In this document: piece after piece, positions 1 to 9,817 of the stretch
How the letters are laid out: every line of letters starts with the position of its first letter
Numbering within the stretch: position 1 is the first letter of the stretch
DNA from: Shinella zoogloeoides
GTDB taxonomy: Bacteria; Pseudomonadota; Alphaproteobacteria; Rhizobiales; Rhizobiaceae
Assembly: GCF_033705735.1 (NCBI RefSeq)
Contig: NZ_CP131130.1
Location: 685,001-749,000, forward strand
DNA length: 64,000 nt
Reading direction: 5' to 3'
The notes under the pieces: model-generated
Told to the model about the DNA's origin: nothing
The model's input: the letters and a program-made list of their open reading frames with translations, nothing else
Databases searched by the model: none
Program-made: the position numbers and the translations under genes

Positions 1-2706
1 GCGGCGGCCCCCGCCGAAGAGACGGCCGAAGCCGCGACGGAAGAGCTGCCCGAGCCGCCGGCGGAGGAGGAGGGTTTCTCCAGCCCCTGGGCGGCGGCGC
101 AGGCGGACGAGGCCGGCAAGGGCCGCTCCATCTTCGGCGGCGACACGCCCGCCGTGCCGGCCGATGCCGTGGCCGCAAGCGAGACGGCGGAAGAGACCGT
201 CGCCGTGCCGCCCGCCGCCGCGCCGGCAAGGCCGAAGGAAAGCTTCGAGAGCCGCATCGGCGCGCGCTGGGCCGTCTGGGTCGGCGGCATCGCGCTCGCG
301 CTCGGCGGCATCTTCATGGTCAAGTATTCCATCGAGGCGGGACTTCTCAGCCCCGCCGTGCGGCTGTCGCTCGCGGCGCTCTTTGGCCTCGTGCTGATGG
401 CGGCCGGCGAATTCGTGCGCCGCCGCACCCAGCCGCTCATCGCCAACGCCTTCCAGAACGCCATGATCCCCGGCGTGCTGACGGCGGCGGGCGCCATCAC
501 GCTCTTCGCCGTGACCTATGTCGCCTATGCCTTCTACGCCTATCTCGGCGCGCCGGCCGCCTTCGTGCTGCTCGCCGTCGTCGCCTTCGCCACCATCGGC
601 CTTTCGCTGCTGCACGGGCAGGCGCTGGCCGGCCTCGGCCTGCTCGCCTCGCTGCTGACGCCCGCGCTGGTCTCGACCAGCGAGCCGAACCCGTGGGGCC
701 TCTTCGGCTTCCTCGGCATCGCCTGGCTTGCCACCTTCGCCGCCTCGCGCATCCGCCGCTGGCAGGTCGTGCCGGCGCTCGCCAATGTCGGCATGGCCCT
801 CTGGGCCTTGCTCTATCTCTCGCAGGCCGACACGGTCGAGGTGATGCCGGTGCTGCTGGCCATGCTCGTGCTCGCCCTCGGCCATGGCCTGCTCTGGCCG
901 GGCGGCATCACCGCCGAGGAGATGCCCGCGCCAACGGGCGCTGCCTCCGCCGATCCGCTCGACCGTCTCTTCGCCCCACCGGCCGTCGCGGTGTCGCTGA
1001 CCGGCGCGCTCGCCATGCTCTTCCCGGCGCTGATGCTCGCCGGCAAGGTGCCCGTGGTCGCCTCCGCCGATTACGGCTTCGTCGCCGTCGTCCTCGCGCT
1101 CGCGCTGCTCGGCGCGCTACGCTGCTGGGCGATCTATCCGGCCGTCATCTCCGCCGTCGGTGCGGTGGCCGGCACCGTGGCGATGTCCGCCATGCCGGTC
1201 GGCCTGTTCATCGATACGCTTGGCGTGGTCGCCCCGCCGACGCTCGACGGGACGACCCTGCCGGTTCCCGTCCTCGGGCCGGCTCCCGTCCTCGGCTCGG
1301 TGCCGGTCGGTCTGCTGCTGGCGCTTGCCGTCGCCTATGCGGCCGTCGGCCTTGCGGCGGTACGCCTGCGCCTTGCCGGCTCCGGCCTCTTCGCCGCGAT
1401 CTGGAGCCTGCTGGCGCCGGCCGTGCCGCTGGCGATCCTCGCGATCAGCTTCCTCACCTTCGGCAATCTCTCCTTCGACCTGAAGCACGGCCTTCTCGCC
1501 GTCGTCCTCGGCCTCGTCTTCCTCGGCGCGGCCGAGGCGTTCTCGCGCGGAAGGCAGGAGACGGACGGCGTCTTCGTCCCGCAATGGGCGCTCGCCGCCG
1601 GAGGCTTCGCCTTCCTCGTCCTGGCGCTGCACGCGCTGACGGACGGCCTTGCCACCACGCTCGGCATCGCGCTTCTCGGCGCCGCCGCCGTCTTCGCCAC
1701 GCGCCTTCGCCGCTGGCCGGTGCTGCCCTGGCTGATGGTGGGCACGGCCCTCGTGGTCGCCGGCCGCATCGCCTGGGAGCCGACCATCGTCGGCGCCGCG
1801 AACCTTTCGAAGGTGCCGGTCTTCAACCAGCTTCTCGCCGGCTACGGCATTCCGGCCGTGCTGCTCGCGCTGTCGGCCTTCGAGCTGCGCCGCTGGCCGG
1901 ATCTGCGCATCCGCAATCTCCTCCAGGCGCTCGCCAGCCTCTTCCTGCTGCTGACCGCCGCCATCCTCGTGCGCCACGGCATGAACGGCGGCGTGCTCGA
2001 CAGCTCCGTGCCGACGCTCGGCGAGCAGGCGATCTACACGCTGCTGGTCATCGGCGCCTCGGCGACCATGATGTCGCTCGATCTCAAGTCGCCGAGCCCG
2101 GTCTTCCGCTATGGCTCCATGGCGGTCGGCGGGCTTTCTGTCCTTTCGGTGCTGAGCGCCCATTTCATCGGGCTCAATCCCTATTTCACCGGCGAGCTGC
2201 TCGGCAGGTGGCCGTTCTTCGACCTCTTGCTGATCGGCTATCTCATTCCCGGCATCGCCTATGGCGGGCTTGCCTGGTATGCGCAGAACCGCCGGCCGCT
2301 GCCCTATGTCATCATGCTGGCGCTCACCGGCGTCGCGCTCGCCTTCGCCTGGGTCACGCTCTCCGTTCGCCGCTACTGGCATGGCGAGGGCATCGCCGAC
2401 TGGAAGGGTTTCCTCCAGCCGGAGACCTATACCTATTCGGTCGTCTGGCTGCTGCTCGGCGTGGCGCTGCTCGCCGTCGGCTCGAAGTTCGATTCCAAGA
2501 GCATCCGCCTTGCCTCCGCCGGCCTCGTGCTGATCGCCGTCGTCAAGGTCTTCCTCATCGACATGTCGAACCTCGAAGGCATCCTGCGGGCGCTCTCCTT
2601 CATCGGCCTCGGCGCGGTGCTGATCGGCATCGGCCTGTTCTACCAGAAGATCCTCTCGGGAAAGGCCGGGACGGAGGAAAAGGTGGAATTGAACGCACCG
2701 TCCTGA
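1..2706 (+). CDS. DUF2339 polytopic membrane protein (5' end outside window)
   Basis: Open in frame 1 from the first base, so the N-terminus lies upstream; the GTG at 154 is only an internal codon. The visible part starts with an Ala/Pro/Glu-rich linker, then a short conserved block (ESFESRIGARWAVWVGGIAL) and some twenty hydrophobic segments to the C-terminus. This layout, charged Pro-rich linker followed by a very long helix array, is that of DUF2339 proteins, whose function is unknown. No catalytic motif is visible. The next gene follows after 36 bp and may be cotranscribed. Confidence 0.8.
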   Translation, partial: AAAPAEETAEAATEELPEPPAEEEGFSSPWAAAQADEAGKGRSIFGGDTPAVPADAVAASETAEETVAVPPAAAPARPKESFESRIGARWAVWVGGIALALGGIFMVKYSIEAGLLSPAVRLSLAALFGLVLMAAGEFVRRRTQPLIANAFQNAMIPGVLTAAGAITLFAVTYVAYAFYAYLGAPAAFVLLAVVAFATIGLSLLHGQALAGLGLLASLLTPALVSTSEPNPWGLFGFLGIAWLATFAASRIRRWQVVPALANVGMALWALLYLSQADTVEVMPVLLAMLVLALGHGLLWPGGITAEEMPAPTGAASADPLDRLFAPPAVAVSLTGALAMLFPALMLAGKVPVVASADYGFVAVVLALALLGALRCWAIYPAVISAVGAVAGTVAMSAMPVGLFIDTLGVVAPPTLDGTTLPVPVLGPAPVLGSVPVGLLLALAVAYAAVGLAAVRLRLAGSGLFAAIWSLLAPAVPLAILAISFLTFGNLSFDLKHGLLAVVLGLVFLGAAEAFSRGRQETDGVFVPQWALAAGGFAFLVLALHALTDGLATTLGIALLGAAAVFATRLRRWPVLPWLMVGTALVVAGRIAWEPTIVGAANLSKVPVFNQLLAGYGIPAVLLALSAFELRRWPDLRIRNLLQALASLFLLLTAAILVRHGMNGGVLDSSVPTLGEQAIYTLLVIGASATMMSLDLKSPSPVFRYGSMAVGGLSVLSVLSAHFIGLNPYFTGELLGRWPFFDLLLIGYLIPGIAYGGLAWYAQNRRPLPYVIMLALTGVALAFAWVTLSVRRYWHGEGIADWKGFLQPETYTYSVVWLLLGVALLAVGSKFDSKSIRLASAGLVLIAVVKVFLIDMSNLEGILRALSFIGLGAVLIGIGLFYQKILSGKAGTEEKVELNAPS

Positions 2707-2742
2707 CGGGATAGGTCTCGGGCAGTCTTTTTCGGGGTGCCC

Positions 2743-3396
2743 ATGTCCTTCACCTGCCTCGCCGCCGCCTTCTCGCCCCTCGGGGACCTTGCCGGACGCC
2801 TGCTGCCGCAGGCCTTCGCCGCCGATGACGGCTCGCACGACGCCGCCCATCTCATCCGCGTGTGGAAGAGCGCCCGGCGCATCCAGGCGGAGGAGGGCGG
2901 GGACCTCCGGCTCCTCGCCGCCGCCGTGCTGCTGCATGATTGCGTGGCGGTGGAGAAGAATTCGCCGCTGCGCCGGCAGGCCTCGCGCCTTGCCGCCGAA
3001 AAGGCCGCGGGCCTTCTTGCCGCCGAAGGCTGGAGCGAGGCGGACATCGCCGCCGTCGCCCATGCCATCCTCACGCACAGCTTCTCCGCCGATATCCCGC
3101 CGGAAACGCTGGAGGCGAAAATCCTGCAGGACGCCGACCGGCTGGACGCCATCGGCATGGTCGGCGCGGCGCGCTGCTTCTATATCGCGGGCCGCATGGG
3201 CAGCGGCCTCTACGATCCGCTGGATCCGCTCGCCGAGCACCGCCCCCTCGACGACAAGGCCTTCGCCATCGACCATTTCGAGGTGAAGCTCTTCCGGCTG
3301 GCAGATGGGTTCCGCACGAAGGCGGGCGCGCGCATGGCCAAGGCCCGCACGGAGCGCCTGCGCGCCATCCGCGACATGCTTCTGGATGAAATCTGA
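2743..3396 (+). CDS. HD-domain metal-dependent phosphohydrolase (YedJ-like)
   Basis: 217 residues. The HD superfamily metal site is visible: His36 in the first helix, the His-Asp pair of LLHDCVAV at 65-66, a further His in the HAILTHSF stretch and Asp in ILQDADRLDAIG. The length and the QDADRLDAIG box fit the stand-alone HD proteins related to E. coli YedJ, which probably cleave a phosphate ester of an unknown nucleotide. ATG 2743 was chosen over GTG 2737 because GGGG lies at suitable spacing before it. Substrate not predictable from sequence. Confidence 0.8.
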   Translation: MSFTCLAAAFSPLGDLAGRLLPQAFAADDGSHDAAHLIRVWKSARRIQAEEGGDLRLLAAAVLLHDCVAVEKNSPLRRQASRLAAEKAAGLLAAEGWSEADIAAVAHAILTHSFSADIPPETLEAKILQDADRLDAIGMVGAARCFYIAGRMGSGLYDPLDPLAEHRPLDDKAFAIDHFEVKLFRLADGFRTKAGARMAKARTERLRAIRDMLLDEI

Positions 3397-3474
3397 GCGA
3401 AAACATGCTTTTGTGCCGCCGGATTGAATCGATCCGGCAAGGCGTTGAATCGAAGTTTCAGGAAAGGTCGTCCC

Positions 3475-4320
3475 ATGAAGGTCGAGGCTCTCAATATCTA
3501 TCCGCTGAAGAGCGGCCGGGCCATTCCCGTCGAGAGCGCGTCCGTGCGCCGCGATGGCCTTGCCGGCGACCGGCGCTTCATGATCGTCGAGCCGGACGGC
3601 CGCTGCATCACCCAGCGCGAGTTGCAGGCGTTGGCGCGTGTCGAGGCGACGCCGGTCGGCGAGAGCCTGCATCTGGAGATGGAGGGCCGCCAGCTCTTCG
3701 CGAGCTTCGAGCCGGAAGACCGCCTCGACGTGACGATATGGGATACGCCCGTCAATGCCGCGGTGGCCGACGAGGCGGTGAACGAGGCGCTGTCGGACTG
3801 GTTCGCCCGGCCCGTGAAGCTGGTGCACATGGATTCGGCGGCCCACCGCGCCGAGGGCGAGGAGTGGGCCGGAAAGCCGGTGCCGGTGCGTTTTGCGGAC
3901 GGTTTTCCCGTTCTCGTCACCACGACGGGGTCGCTGGCCGACCTCAACCGCACGCTCGTCGCCAAGGGGCAGGAGCCGGTCGGCATGGACCGCTTCCGCA
4001 CCAATATCCTCGTCACCTGCGAGGAGCCCTGGCAGGAGGATTTCTGGCAAACCATCGAGATCGGCGGCGTCACCTTCGACCTCGTCAAACCCTGCGCCCG
4101 CTGCATCATGACCACGCAGGACCAGATGACCGGCGAGCGCATCGGCGGCAACCCGATCCAGGGCCTTGCGGAAAAGCGCATGTCGGCCGACCGCCGCGTG
4201 CCCGGCGTCCTCTTCGGCTGGAACGCGGTGCCGCGCGGCGAGGGTGACATCCGCCTCGGTGACGTGGTGGAGGTGAAGGGCACGCGCGCCGATCGCTGGC
4301 CGCTCAAGGTGCGGGCGTGA
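3475..4320 (+). CDS. MOSC domain protein (YcbX/mARC-like)
   Basis: 281 residues. The N-terminal MOSC beta-barrel domain begins at YPLKSGRAIPV with the conserved GDRRFMIV and ITQRE blocks. The C-terminal MOSC domain carries MDRFRTNILV, then KPCARC with Cys207 and Cys210; in this family the first of these ligates the molybdenum of the cofactor. Homologues reduce N-hydroxylated compounds (YcbX in E. coli, mARC in eukaryotes) with an electron partner. There is no ferredoxin domain at the C-terminus, so a separate reductase is expected. Start chosen at the ATG 7 nt after AGGAAAGG; the frame is open further upstream but without a ribosome site. Confidence 0.88.
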   Translation: MKVEALNIYPLKSGRAIPVESASVRRDGLAGDRRFMIVEPDGRCITQRELQALARVEATPVGESLHLEMEGRQLFASFEPEDRLDVTIWDTPVNAAVADEAVNEALSDWFARPVKLVHMDSAAHRAEGEEWAGKPVPVRFADGFPVLVTTTGSLADLNRTLVAKGQEPVGMDRFRTNILVTCEEPWQEDFWQTIEIGGVTFDLVKPCARCIMTTQDQMTGERIGGNPIQGLAEKRMSADRRVPGVLFGWNAVPRGEGDIRLGDVVEVKGTRADRWPLKVRA

Positions 4321-4411
4321 ATCTCGCCCGCTCTTCCATCAACCCGGTTGATCGTCCGCTCAATTAAATTCGCTTTCGTTCATCGATGGCGGCGCGTAGG
4401 TTCCGTGTCCC

Positions 4412-4516
4412 TGGAGCAATTCCAGCAAAAGCGTGAAGCGGTTTTGCGTCCTGGAATTGCGTGAAGAAAAAGAATTAGAGCGTTTTCGCGATTCGAAGAA
4501 AAGCGGAAATGCTCTA
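4412..4516. repeat. RIME-like intergenic mosaic element (two palindromes)
   Basis: About 105 bp made of two imperfect palindromes: GCAATTCCAG at 4416-4425 pairs with CTGGAATTGC at 4451-4460, and AGAGCGTTTTCGC at 4477-4489 pairs imperfectly with the stretch ending GCTCT at 4515. Size and two-palindrome layout match the Rhizobium-specific intergenic mosaic elements known from many rhizobial genomes. It overlaps possible upstream start codons of the MFS gene, which argues against those starts. Confidence 0.75.
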
Positions 4517-4528
4517 ATGGAGACCACC

Positions 4529-5761
4529 ATGTCCGCCACCACCGTTACGGCTCCGGCCGCGAGCCGGCCGATGCCCTGGCTCATCATCGTCGCCGGTTCG
4601 CTGATCGCCGTGCTGACCTTCGGCCCGCGCTCGGCGATGGGTTTCTTCCAGCTTCCGATGCTGCAGGATACCGGCTGGGACCGCACGACCTTCGGCCTCG
4701 CCATGGCCCTGCAGAACCTCGCCTGGGGCGTCAGCCAGCCCTTTTTCGGCGCCATCGCCGACAAGTTCGGCACATGGCGCGTGCTGCTCGTCTCGGGCCT
4801 CGTCTATGCGCTCGGCCTGTTCCTGATGTCGCTCGGCACATCGCCGCTCTGGCTGCATGTCGGCGGCGGCGTGCTGGTCGGGCTCGGCGTCGGGGCCGGC
4901 TCCTTCGGCATCCTGCTCTCCGCCTTCGCGCGCAACGTCACGCCGGACCAGCGTTCCATGGCCTTCGGCATCTGCACGGCCGCCGGCTCGGCCGGCATGT
5001 TCCTCTTCGCGCCGCTCTCGCAGGGGCTGATCAGCGCCTTCGGCTGGTCCGACAGCCTCGTCTGGCTCGGCGTCATGATGCTTCTCGTGCCGCTCCTCGG
5101 CATTCCGCTGCGCGGCAATTCCTCCTCCGGCATCACCGCCGCCAGCGAATACAAGCAGACCATCGGCGAGGCGCTGAAGGAGGCGCTCGGCCACCGCAGC
5201 TACCTGCTGCTCACCGCCGGCTTCTTCGTCTGCGGCTATCAGGTCGCCTTCATCACCGCGCATTTCCCGGCCTATCTCGGCGATATCGGCATCGATGCGC
5301 GCTATGCGGTGATCGCGCTGGCGCTGATCGGTTTCTTCAACGTCATCGGCTCGCTCGCCGCCGGCTTCATCGGCCAGCGTTACTCGAAGCCCTATTTCCT
5401 CGCCTATATCTACCTTGCCCGCTCGGTCGCGGTCTCGGCTTTCATCCTCCTGCCGAAGTCGCCGGCCTCCGTCATCATTTTTGCCGTGGTGATGGGCCTG
5501 CTCTGGCTCTCCACCGTGCCGCCGACCAACGGCCTCGTCGCCATCATGTTCGGCACCAAGCATCTCGGCCTGCTCGGCGGCATCGTCTTCCTGTCGCACC
5601 AGATCGGCTCGTTCCTCGGCGTGTGGATGGGCGGCTATCTCTACGACCATTTCGGCACCTACGATCCGGTCTGGTGGCTGGGCGTCGTGCTCGGCCTCTT
5701 CGCGGCGATCGTGCACTGGCCGATCGAGGAGAAGGGCGTCGCCCGCCCGGCGATGGCCTGA
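4529..5761 (+). CDS. MFS transporter
   Basis: 410 residues with about twelve hydrophobic segments in two halves. The first inter-helix loop has the MFS pattern GAIADKFGTWRVLL (G-x3-D-x2-G-x-R), and a Gly-rich helix GGGVLVGLGVGAGSFGIL follows. The fold resembles the oxalate/formate and monocarboxylate-type MFS group, but the substrate cannot be assigned. The gene stands alone, preceded by the RIME-like element. Start set at the ATG preceded by GGAG; an in-frame ATG 12 bp upstream and a GTG at 4433 would translate repeat DNA. Confidence 0.85.
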   Translation: MSATTVTAPAASRPMPWLIIVAGSLIAVLTFGPRSAMGFFQLPMLQDTGWDRTTFGLAMALQNLAWGVSQPFFGAIADKFGTWRVLLVSGLVYALGLFLMSLGTSPLWLHVGGGVLVGLGVGAGSFGILLSAFARNVTPDQRSMAFGICTAAGSAGMFLFAPLSQGLISAFGWSDSLVWLGVMMLLVPLLGIPLRGNSSSGITAASEYKQTIGEALKEALGHRSYLLLTAGFFVCGYQVAFITAHFPAYLGDIGIDARYAVIALALIGFFNVIGSLAAGFIGQRYSKPYFLAYIYLARSVAVSAFILLPKSPASVIIFAVVMGLLWLSTVPPTNGLVAIMFGTKHLGLLGGIVFLSHQIGSFLGVWMGGYLYDHFGTYDPVWWLGVVLGLFAAIVHWPIEEKGVARPAMA

Positions 5762-5873
5762 TTCGAAACGGTATCGCCGCCCGAAGGAATTCGGGCGGCG
5801 CCGCCTTGCAAAGCGTCATAAAAGTTTCTAAATCTGAACCACCGGCAATGCCGGTTTTGTTTTACAGCCATTA

Positions 5874-5888
5874 TGCTCAATATGAGCA
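5874..5888. promoter_or_regulatory. Palindromic operator candidate upstream of nadA
   Basis: Perfect inverted repeat TGCTCA-ATA-TGAGCA ending 41 bp before the nadA start. Position and symmetry fit a repressor site for NAD biosynthesis. An NrtR/NadQ-like regulator is encoded about 5 kb downstream, so this is its natural candidate target. The link is inference. Confidence 0.5.
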
Positions 5889-5929
5889 AAATGGCGAAGC
5901 CGCCGGAAACGGCGGAGGAGGAGGGTTCC

Positions 5930-7009
5930 ATGACCGTTCTGGCCCAGCATGCAGTGGAGGCCGAAGCCGCACGTCCGCTGACCGCCGCGGAGCGCTTCGG
6001 CGTCGCCGAAAAACCGGACCTTGCCTTCACGCCGGAGATCGCCCGCGAGACCGAGCACCTCTACGAGAAGGTCAAACAGTTCATTCCCGCCTTCGAATGG
6101 CCGGTCTACGCGCCCTATGTCGCAGCCATCAACCGGCTGAAGAAGGAGCGCGGCGCGGTCATCCTCGCGCATAATTACCAGACGCCGGAAATCTTCCACT
6201 GCGTCGCCGACATCGTCGGCGATTCGCTGCAGCTTGCCCGCGACGCCACCCGGGTCGATGCCGAGATCATCATCCAGTGCGGCGTGCACTTCATGGCCGA
6301 GACCTCCAAGCTGCTGAACCCGGAAAAGACCGTCCTCATCCCGGATGCGCGCGCCGGCTGCTCGCTGTCGGAATCGATCACCGGCGCGGACGTGCGCCTG
6401 CTCAAGCAGCGCTATCCCGGCGTACCGGTCGTCACCTATGTCAACACGTCCGCGGACGTGAAGGCGGAGACGGATATCTGCTGCACCTCCTCCAACGTGC
6501 TCGCCGTCATCGAGAGCCTTGAGAGCGACACCGTCCTCTGTATCCCGGACGAGTATCTGGCGATGAACGTCGCCAAGCAGACCAACAAGAAGATCCTCAC
6601 CTGGAAGGGCCATTGCGAGGTGCACGAGCGCTTCACCCCGCAGGAACTGCTCGCCTACAAGGAAGCCCATCCCGGCATTGAGATCATCGGCCACCCGGAA
6701 TGCCACCCGGACGTCATCGCCGTCTGCGACTTCGCCGGCTCGACGGCGGGCATGATCAACTATGTGAAGGACAACCGTCCCGCGCGCGTGCTGCTCGTCA
6801 CCGAATGCTCCATGGCCTCCAATATCCAGGCCGAGCTTCCCGGCGTCGATTTCGTCAAGCCGTGCAACCTCTGTCCGCACATGAAGCGCATCACGCTGCC
6901 GAAGATCCTCGACAGCCTTGTGAACATGACGGAGGAGGTTCTGGTCGATCCGGCGATCGCCGATCGGGCGCGCCTTGCCGTCGAGCGGATGGTGAACTTG
7001 AAGCAGTAA
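5930..7009 (+). CDS. nadA: Quinolinate synthase NadA
   Basis: 359 residues. Condenses iminoaspartate (from NadB) with dihydroxyacetone phosphate to quinolinate, the second step of de novo NAD synthesis, using a 4Fe-4S cluster. Family blocks present: [59 protein letters not shown] and [13 protein letters not shown]. Cluster ligand candidates are Cys117, Cys229 and one cysteine of PCNLCPHM. Start ATG 5930 follows a strong GGAGGAGGAGGG; three upstream in-frame ATGs lie in or near the palindromic operator candidate. First gene of nadA-nadB-nadC, but a 198 bp gap with repeats separates it from nadB. Confidence 0.96.
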   Translation: MTVLAQHAVEAEAARPLTAAERFGVAEKPDLAFTPEIARETEHLYEKVKQFIPAFEWPVYAPYVAAINRLKKERGAVILAHNYQTPEIFHCVADIVGDSLQLARDATRVDAEIIIQCGVHFMAETSKLLNPEKTVLIPDARAGCSLSESITGADVRLLKQRYPGVPVVTYVNTSADVKAETDICCTSSNVLAVIESLESDTVLCIPDEYLAMNVAKQTNKKILTWKGHCEVHERFTPQELLAYKEAHPGIEIIGHPECHPDVIAVCDFAGSTAGMINYVKDNRPARVLLVTECSMASNIQAELPGVDFVKPCNLCPHMKRITLPKILDSLVNMTEEVLVDPAIADRARLAVERMVNLKQ

Positions 7010-7061
7010 CGTGGCTGGCTTTCTGATCGCGGAAGGCAGAGCGCGGACGGTGCGGTTTTCG

Positions 7062-7176
7062 ATCTCCCCCCTTGTGGGGGAGATGCCCGGCAGGGCAGAG
7101 GGGGGTGAGCCTCCTCGTCAGTGCGGGCCGCCACCCCCCTCTGTCACTTCGTGACATCTCCCCCACAAGGGGGGAG
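7062..7176. repeat. Palindromic repeat pair, family A
   Basis: Two inverted copies (7062-7106 and 7133-7176) of a 45 bp repeat, 26 bp apart, in the nadA-nadB gap. Each holds an ATCTCCCCC/GGGGGAGAT hairpin and a second small hairpin. The first copy has the GCCCGGCAGGGC variant, the second the GTCACTTCGTGAC variant. Related pairs lie at 19967-20131 and 31611-31764. Confidence 0.9.
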
Positions 7177-7207
7177 AACAGTCTGGTGCACGTCGGAGGA
7201 AAGACAA

Positions 7208-8806
7208 ATGCCCATGGAAAGTTTCCGCCCGCAATCGTGGAACGGCATCGACGATATCGTCATCGTCGGCGGCGGGCTTGCGGGCCTGTTCTGCGCGCTG
7301 AAGCTCGCGCCACGCCCCGTCACCATCCTTGCCGCCGCGCCCATCGGGCAGGGCGCGTCCTCCGCCTGGGCGCAGGGCGGCATCGCGGCGGCGATGAGCC
7401 CCGGCGACACCTTCGACAAGCATGTCGCCGACACGCTGGAGGCGGGCGCCGGCATCGTCGACGAGAAGATGGCGCGCTTCATGGTCTCCGAAGGCCCGGC
7501 GCGCATCCATGACCTGCTCGAATACGGCGTGCCCTTCGACCGCGACCTCGAAGGCAAGCTCCTGCTCTCCCGCGAAGCCGCCCATTCCGAGCGCCGCATC
7601 GTGCGCGTCAAGGGCGACATGGCCGGCAAGGCCATCATGGAGGCGCTGATCGCGGCCGTGCGCAACACGCCGTCGATCCGCGTGCTGGAAGGCTATGTCG
7701 TCGAGGAGCTGGTGCGCGAGGGCCGCTTCATCTCCGGCGTCGTCGCCCGGCCAGATGCCGGCCAGTCGAAGAACCGCGTGCATTTCCCCGCCCGCGCCGT
7801 CGTGCTCTGCTCGGGCGGCGTCGGCCATCTCTTCGCCGTCACCACCAATCCGTGGGAGGCCTGCGGACAGGGCGTCGGTATGGCCGCCCGCGCCGGCGCG
7901 ATCATCGCTGATCCGGAATTCGTGCAGTTCCACCCGACCGCCATCAATATCGGCCGCGATCCCGCGCCGCTCGCCACCGAGGCGCTGCGCGGCGACGGCG
8001 CGCATCTCGTCAATTCCGCCGGCCATCGCTTCATGCTGGATATCCACCCGGATGGCGAGCTTGCCCCGCGCGACATCGTCTCGCGCGGCGTCTTTGCCGA
8101 GGTGCAGGCCGGCCGCGGTGCCTTTCTCGATTGCACCAAGGCCGTCGGCGCGCATTTCCCCGACATGTTCCCGACGGTCTATGCCTCCTGTAAGGCCGCC
8201 GGCATCGACCCGGTCACCCAGCCGATTCCCGTCGTGCCCGCCGTGCATTATCACATGGGCGGCGTGCTGACGGATGCCGAGGGCCGCACCTCCATCGACG
8301 GCCTGTGGGCCGCCGGCGAGGTCACCTCCACCGGCGTCCACGGCGCGAACCGCCTTGCCTCCAACTCGCTGCTCGAGGCCGTCGTCTTCGCCGCCCGAAT
8401 CGCCGAGAACATCAAGGGCATGCTGCCCGAGCCGAAGATCAACGACTGGGGCAAGAATGCCGGCGAGAGCGACGACCTCGTCACCATCGAGGACAGCCCC
8501 GCGCTCACGCGCCTGCGCCATGTCATGAGCGACCAGGCCGGCGTCATCCGCGATCGCGACGGCCTTGCGGCCGCCATCCGCGAGATCGCCACGCTGGAGC
8601 GCGAGAACAGCCGCATGCGCTTCCACAATATCGTCACCACGGCAAAGCTCATCGCCGTCGGCGCCTGGCTGCGCGAGGAAAGCCGCGGCGGCCATTTCCG
8701 CTCGGATTTCCCCGAGCAGAAGGCGAACTGGAAGCACCGCACCTTCCTCACGCTCGCCGAGACCGACAAGGTGGTCGCCGAGCTTTCGGAAACGGCGGCG
8801 GCCTGA
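7208..8806 (+). CDS. nadB: L-aspartate oxidase NadB
   Basis: 532 residues. FAD enzyme oxidising L-aspartate to iminoaspartate, the first step of de novo NAD synthesis. The FAD-binding motif is [16 protein letters not shown] near residue 20; family blocks are [27 protein letters not shown], the VHYHMGGV active-site region and the second FAD contact [18 protein letters not shown]. The C-terminal helical domain is present and the length is usual for the family. Start ATG follows GGAGGAAAG by 7 nt; the frame is open upstream, but that would translate repeat DNA. Confidence 0.96.
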   Translation: MPMESFRPQSWNGIDDIVIVGGGLAGLFCALKLAPRPVTILAAAPIGQGASSAWAQGGIAAAMSPGDTFDKHVADTLEAGAGIVDEKMARFMVSEGPARIHDLLEYGVPFDRDLEGKLLLSREAAHSERRIVRVKGDMAGKAIMEALIAAVRNTPSIRVLEGYVVEELVREGRFISGVVARPDAGQSKNRVHFPARAVVLCSGGVGHLFAVTTNPWEACGQGVGMAARAGAIIADPEFVQFHPTAINIGRDPAPLATEALRGDGAHLVNSAGHRFMLDIHPDGELAPRDIVSRGVFAEVQAGRGAFLDCTKAVGAHFPDMFPTVYASCKAAGIDPVTQPIPVVPAVHYHMGGVLTDAEGRTSIDGLWAAGEVTSTGVHGANRLASNSLLEAVVFAARIAENIKGMLPEPKINDWGKNAGESDDLVTIEDSPALTRLRHVMSDQAGVIRDRDGLAAAIREIATLERENSRMRFHNIVTTAKLIAVGAWLREESRGGHFRSDFPEQKANWKHRTFLTLAETDKVVAELSETAAA

Positions 8807-8845
8807 CGCCGCCGCTTGAGACACAGTGAAACGGGACAAGCAGCC

Positions 8846-9751
8846 ATGACCACCCCCTATCTCCCCGTCCTTTCGCCGCTGATGGTGGAGGAGCAGGTGC
8901 GCGCGGCGCTTGGCGAGGATCTCGGCCGGGCCGGCGACATCACCAGCCAGGCGACCATTGCGCCCGACATGACGGCGGCCGCCGAACTGAACATCCGCGA
9001 GGACGGCGTCGTCGCCGGCCTCGATCTCGCCCGCGCCGCCTTCCGCCTGATGGATCCCGCCATCCGCTTCGAGACCTTCGTGAAGGACGGCGACACGCTT
9101 TCGCCGGGCACGGTGATCGCCAGGGTCTCTGGCCCGGCCCGCGCCGTGCTGTCCGCCGAGCGCGTGGCACTCAACTTCCTCATGCATCTGAGCGGCGTCG
9201 CCTCCTACACGGCGCGCTTCGCCCGCGAGATCGCCCACACGCCGGCCAGGGTCTGCTGCACGCGCAAGACCATTCCCGGCCTCCGGGCGCTTGAAAAATA
9301 CGCCGTGCGCATGGGCGGCGGCTCCTCGCACCGCTACGGGCTCGACGACGCGATCCTCATCAAGGACAACCACATCGCCGTCGCCGGCGGCGTTGCCGGG
9401 GCTATTCGTGCCGCGCGGGCCTTCGCCGGCCATCTCGTCAAGGTCGAGGTGGAGGTGACGAGCCTTGCGGAGCTGGAGGAGGCGCTTGAAGCGCAGCCCG
9501 ACGTGATCCTCCTCGACAATATGGGGCCGGAGCTCCTGCGCCGCGCCGTCGAGATCAACCGTGACAATGCCGGCCTTGCCGATGCCGTCTATGCGGCAGA
9601 CCCGCGCCGCGTGAAGCTCGAAGCCTCCGGCAACGTGAACCTTTCGACGATCCGCGCCATCGCCGAGACCGGCGTCGACTATATCTCGACGTCCAAGATC
9701 ACCATGGCCGCCCCGACGCTCGACATCGGCCTCGACGTCGTGCTGCGCTGA
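8846..9751 (+). CDS. nadC: Nicotinate-nucleotide pyrophosphorylase NadC
   Basis: 301 residues. Converts quinolinate and PRPP to nicotinate mononucleotide, CO2 and pyrophosphate, completing the nadABC set. Recognised by ALGEDLGRAGDITSQ near the N-terminus, LNFLMHLSGVAS, the RKTIPGLR substrate loop, RMGGGSSHRYGLDDAILIKDNH with the conserved Lys-Asp, VEVEVTS and the C-terminal EASGNVNL/YISTSKIT blocks. It starts 39 bp after nadB and is almost certainly in the same transcript. Confidence 0.96.
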   Translation: MTTPYLPVLSPLMVEEQVRAALGEDLGRAGDITSQATIAPDMTAAAELNIREDGVVAGLDLARAAFRLMDPAIRFETFVKDGDTLSPGTVIARVSGPARAVLSAERVALNFLMHLSGVASYTARFAREIAHTPARVCCTRKTIPGLRALEKYAVRMGGGSSHRYGLDDAILIKDNHIAVAGGVAGAIRAARAFAGHLVKVEVEVTSLAELEEALEAQPDVILLDNMGPELLRRAVEINRDNAGLADAVYAADPRRVKLEASGNVNLSTIRAIAETGVDYISTSKITMAAPTLDIGLDVVLR

Positions 9752-9773
9752 GCGCGGGAACACCCCAACGCAG

Positions 9774-9817
9774 GATGCGTTCCGGTTTCAGGTGAAAACC
9801 AACCGGAAGGACGCATC
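9774..9817 (+). promoter_or_regulatory. Hairpin overlapping the sodC ribosome binding site
   Basis: GATGCGTTCCGGTT (9774-9787) pairs with AACCGGA (9801-9807) and ACGCATC (9811-9817), leaving AGG as a bulge; 14 pairs end directly before the ATG. The only Shine-Dalgarno-like sequence (GGAAGG, 9805-9810) is inside this structure, so it could restrict sodC translation. Confidence 0.55.

Noticed and set aside
1117..4050. Very long minus-strand open frame (977 codons) opposite the DUF2339, HD and MOSC genes
   Set aside because: Low-complexity Arg/Asp/Glu/His-rich translation typical of antisense frames in GC-rich DNA; the plus-strand genes have clear domains.
7118..9763. 881-codon minus-strand frame opposite nadB and nadC
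   Set aside because: Antisense shadow of two certain genes; no domain, and the composition is that of mirrored codon bias.
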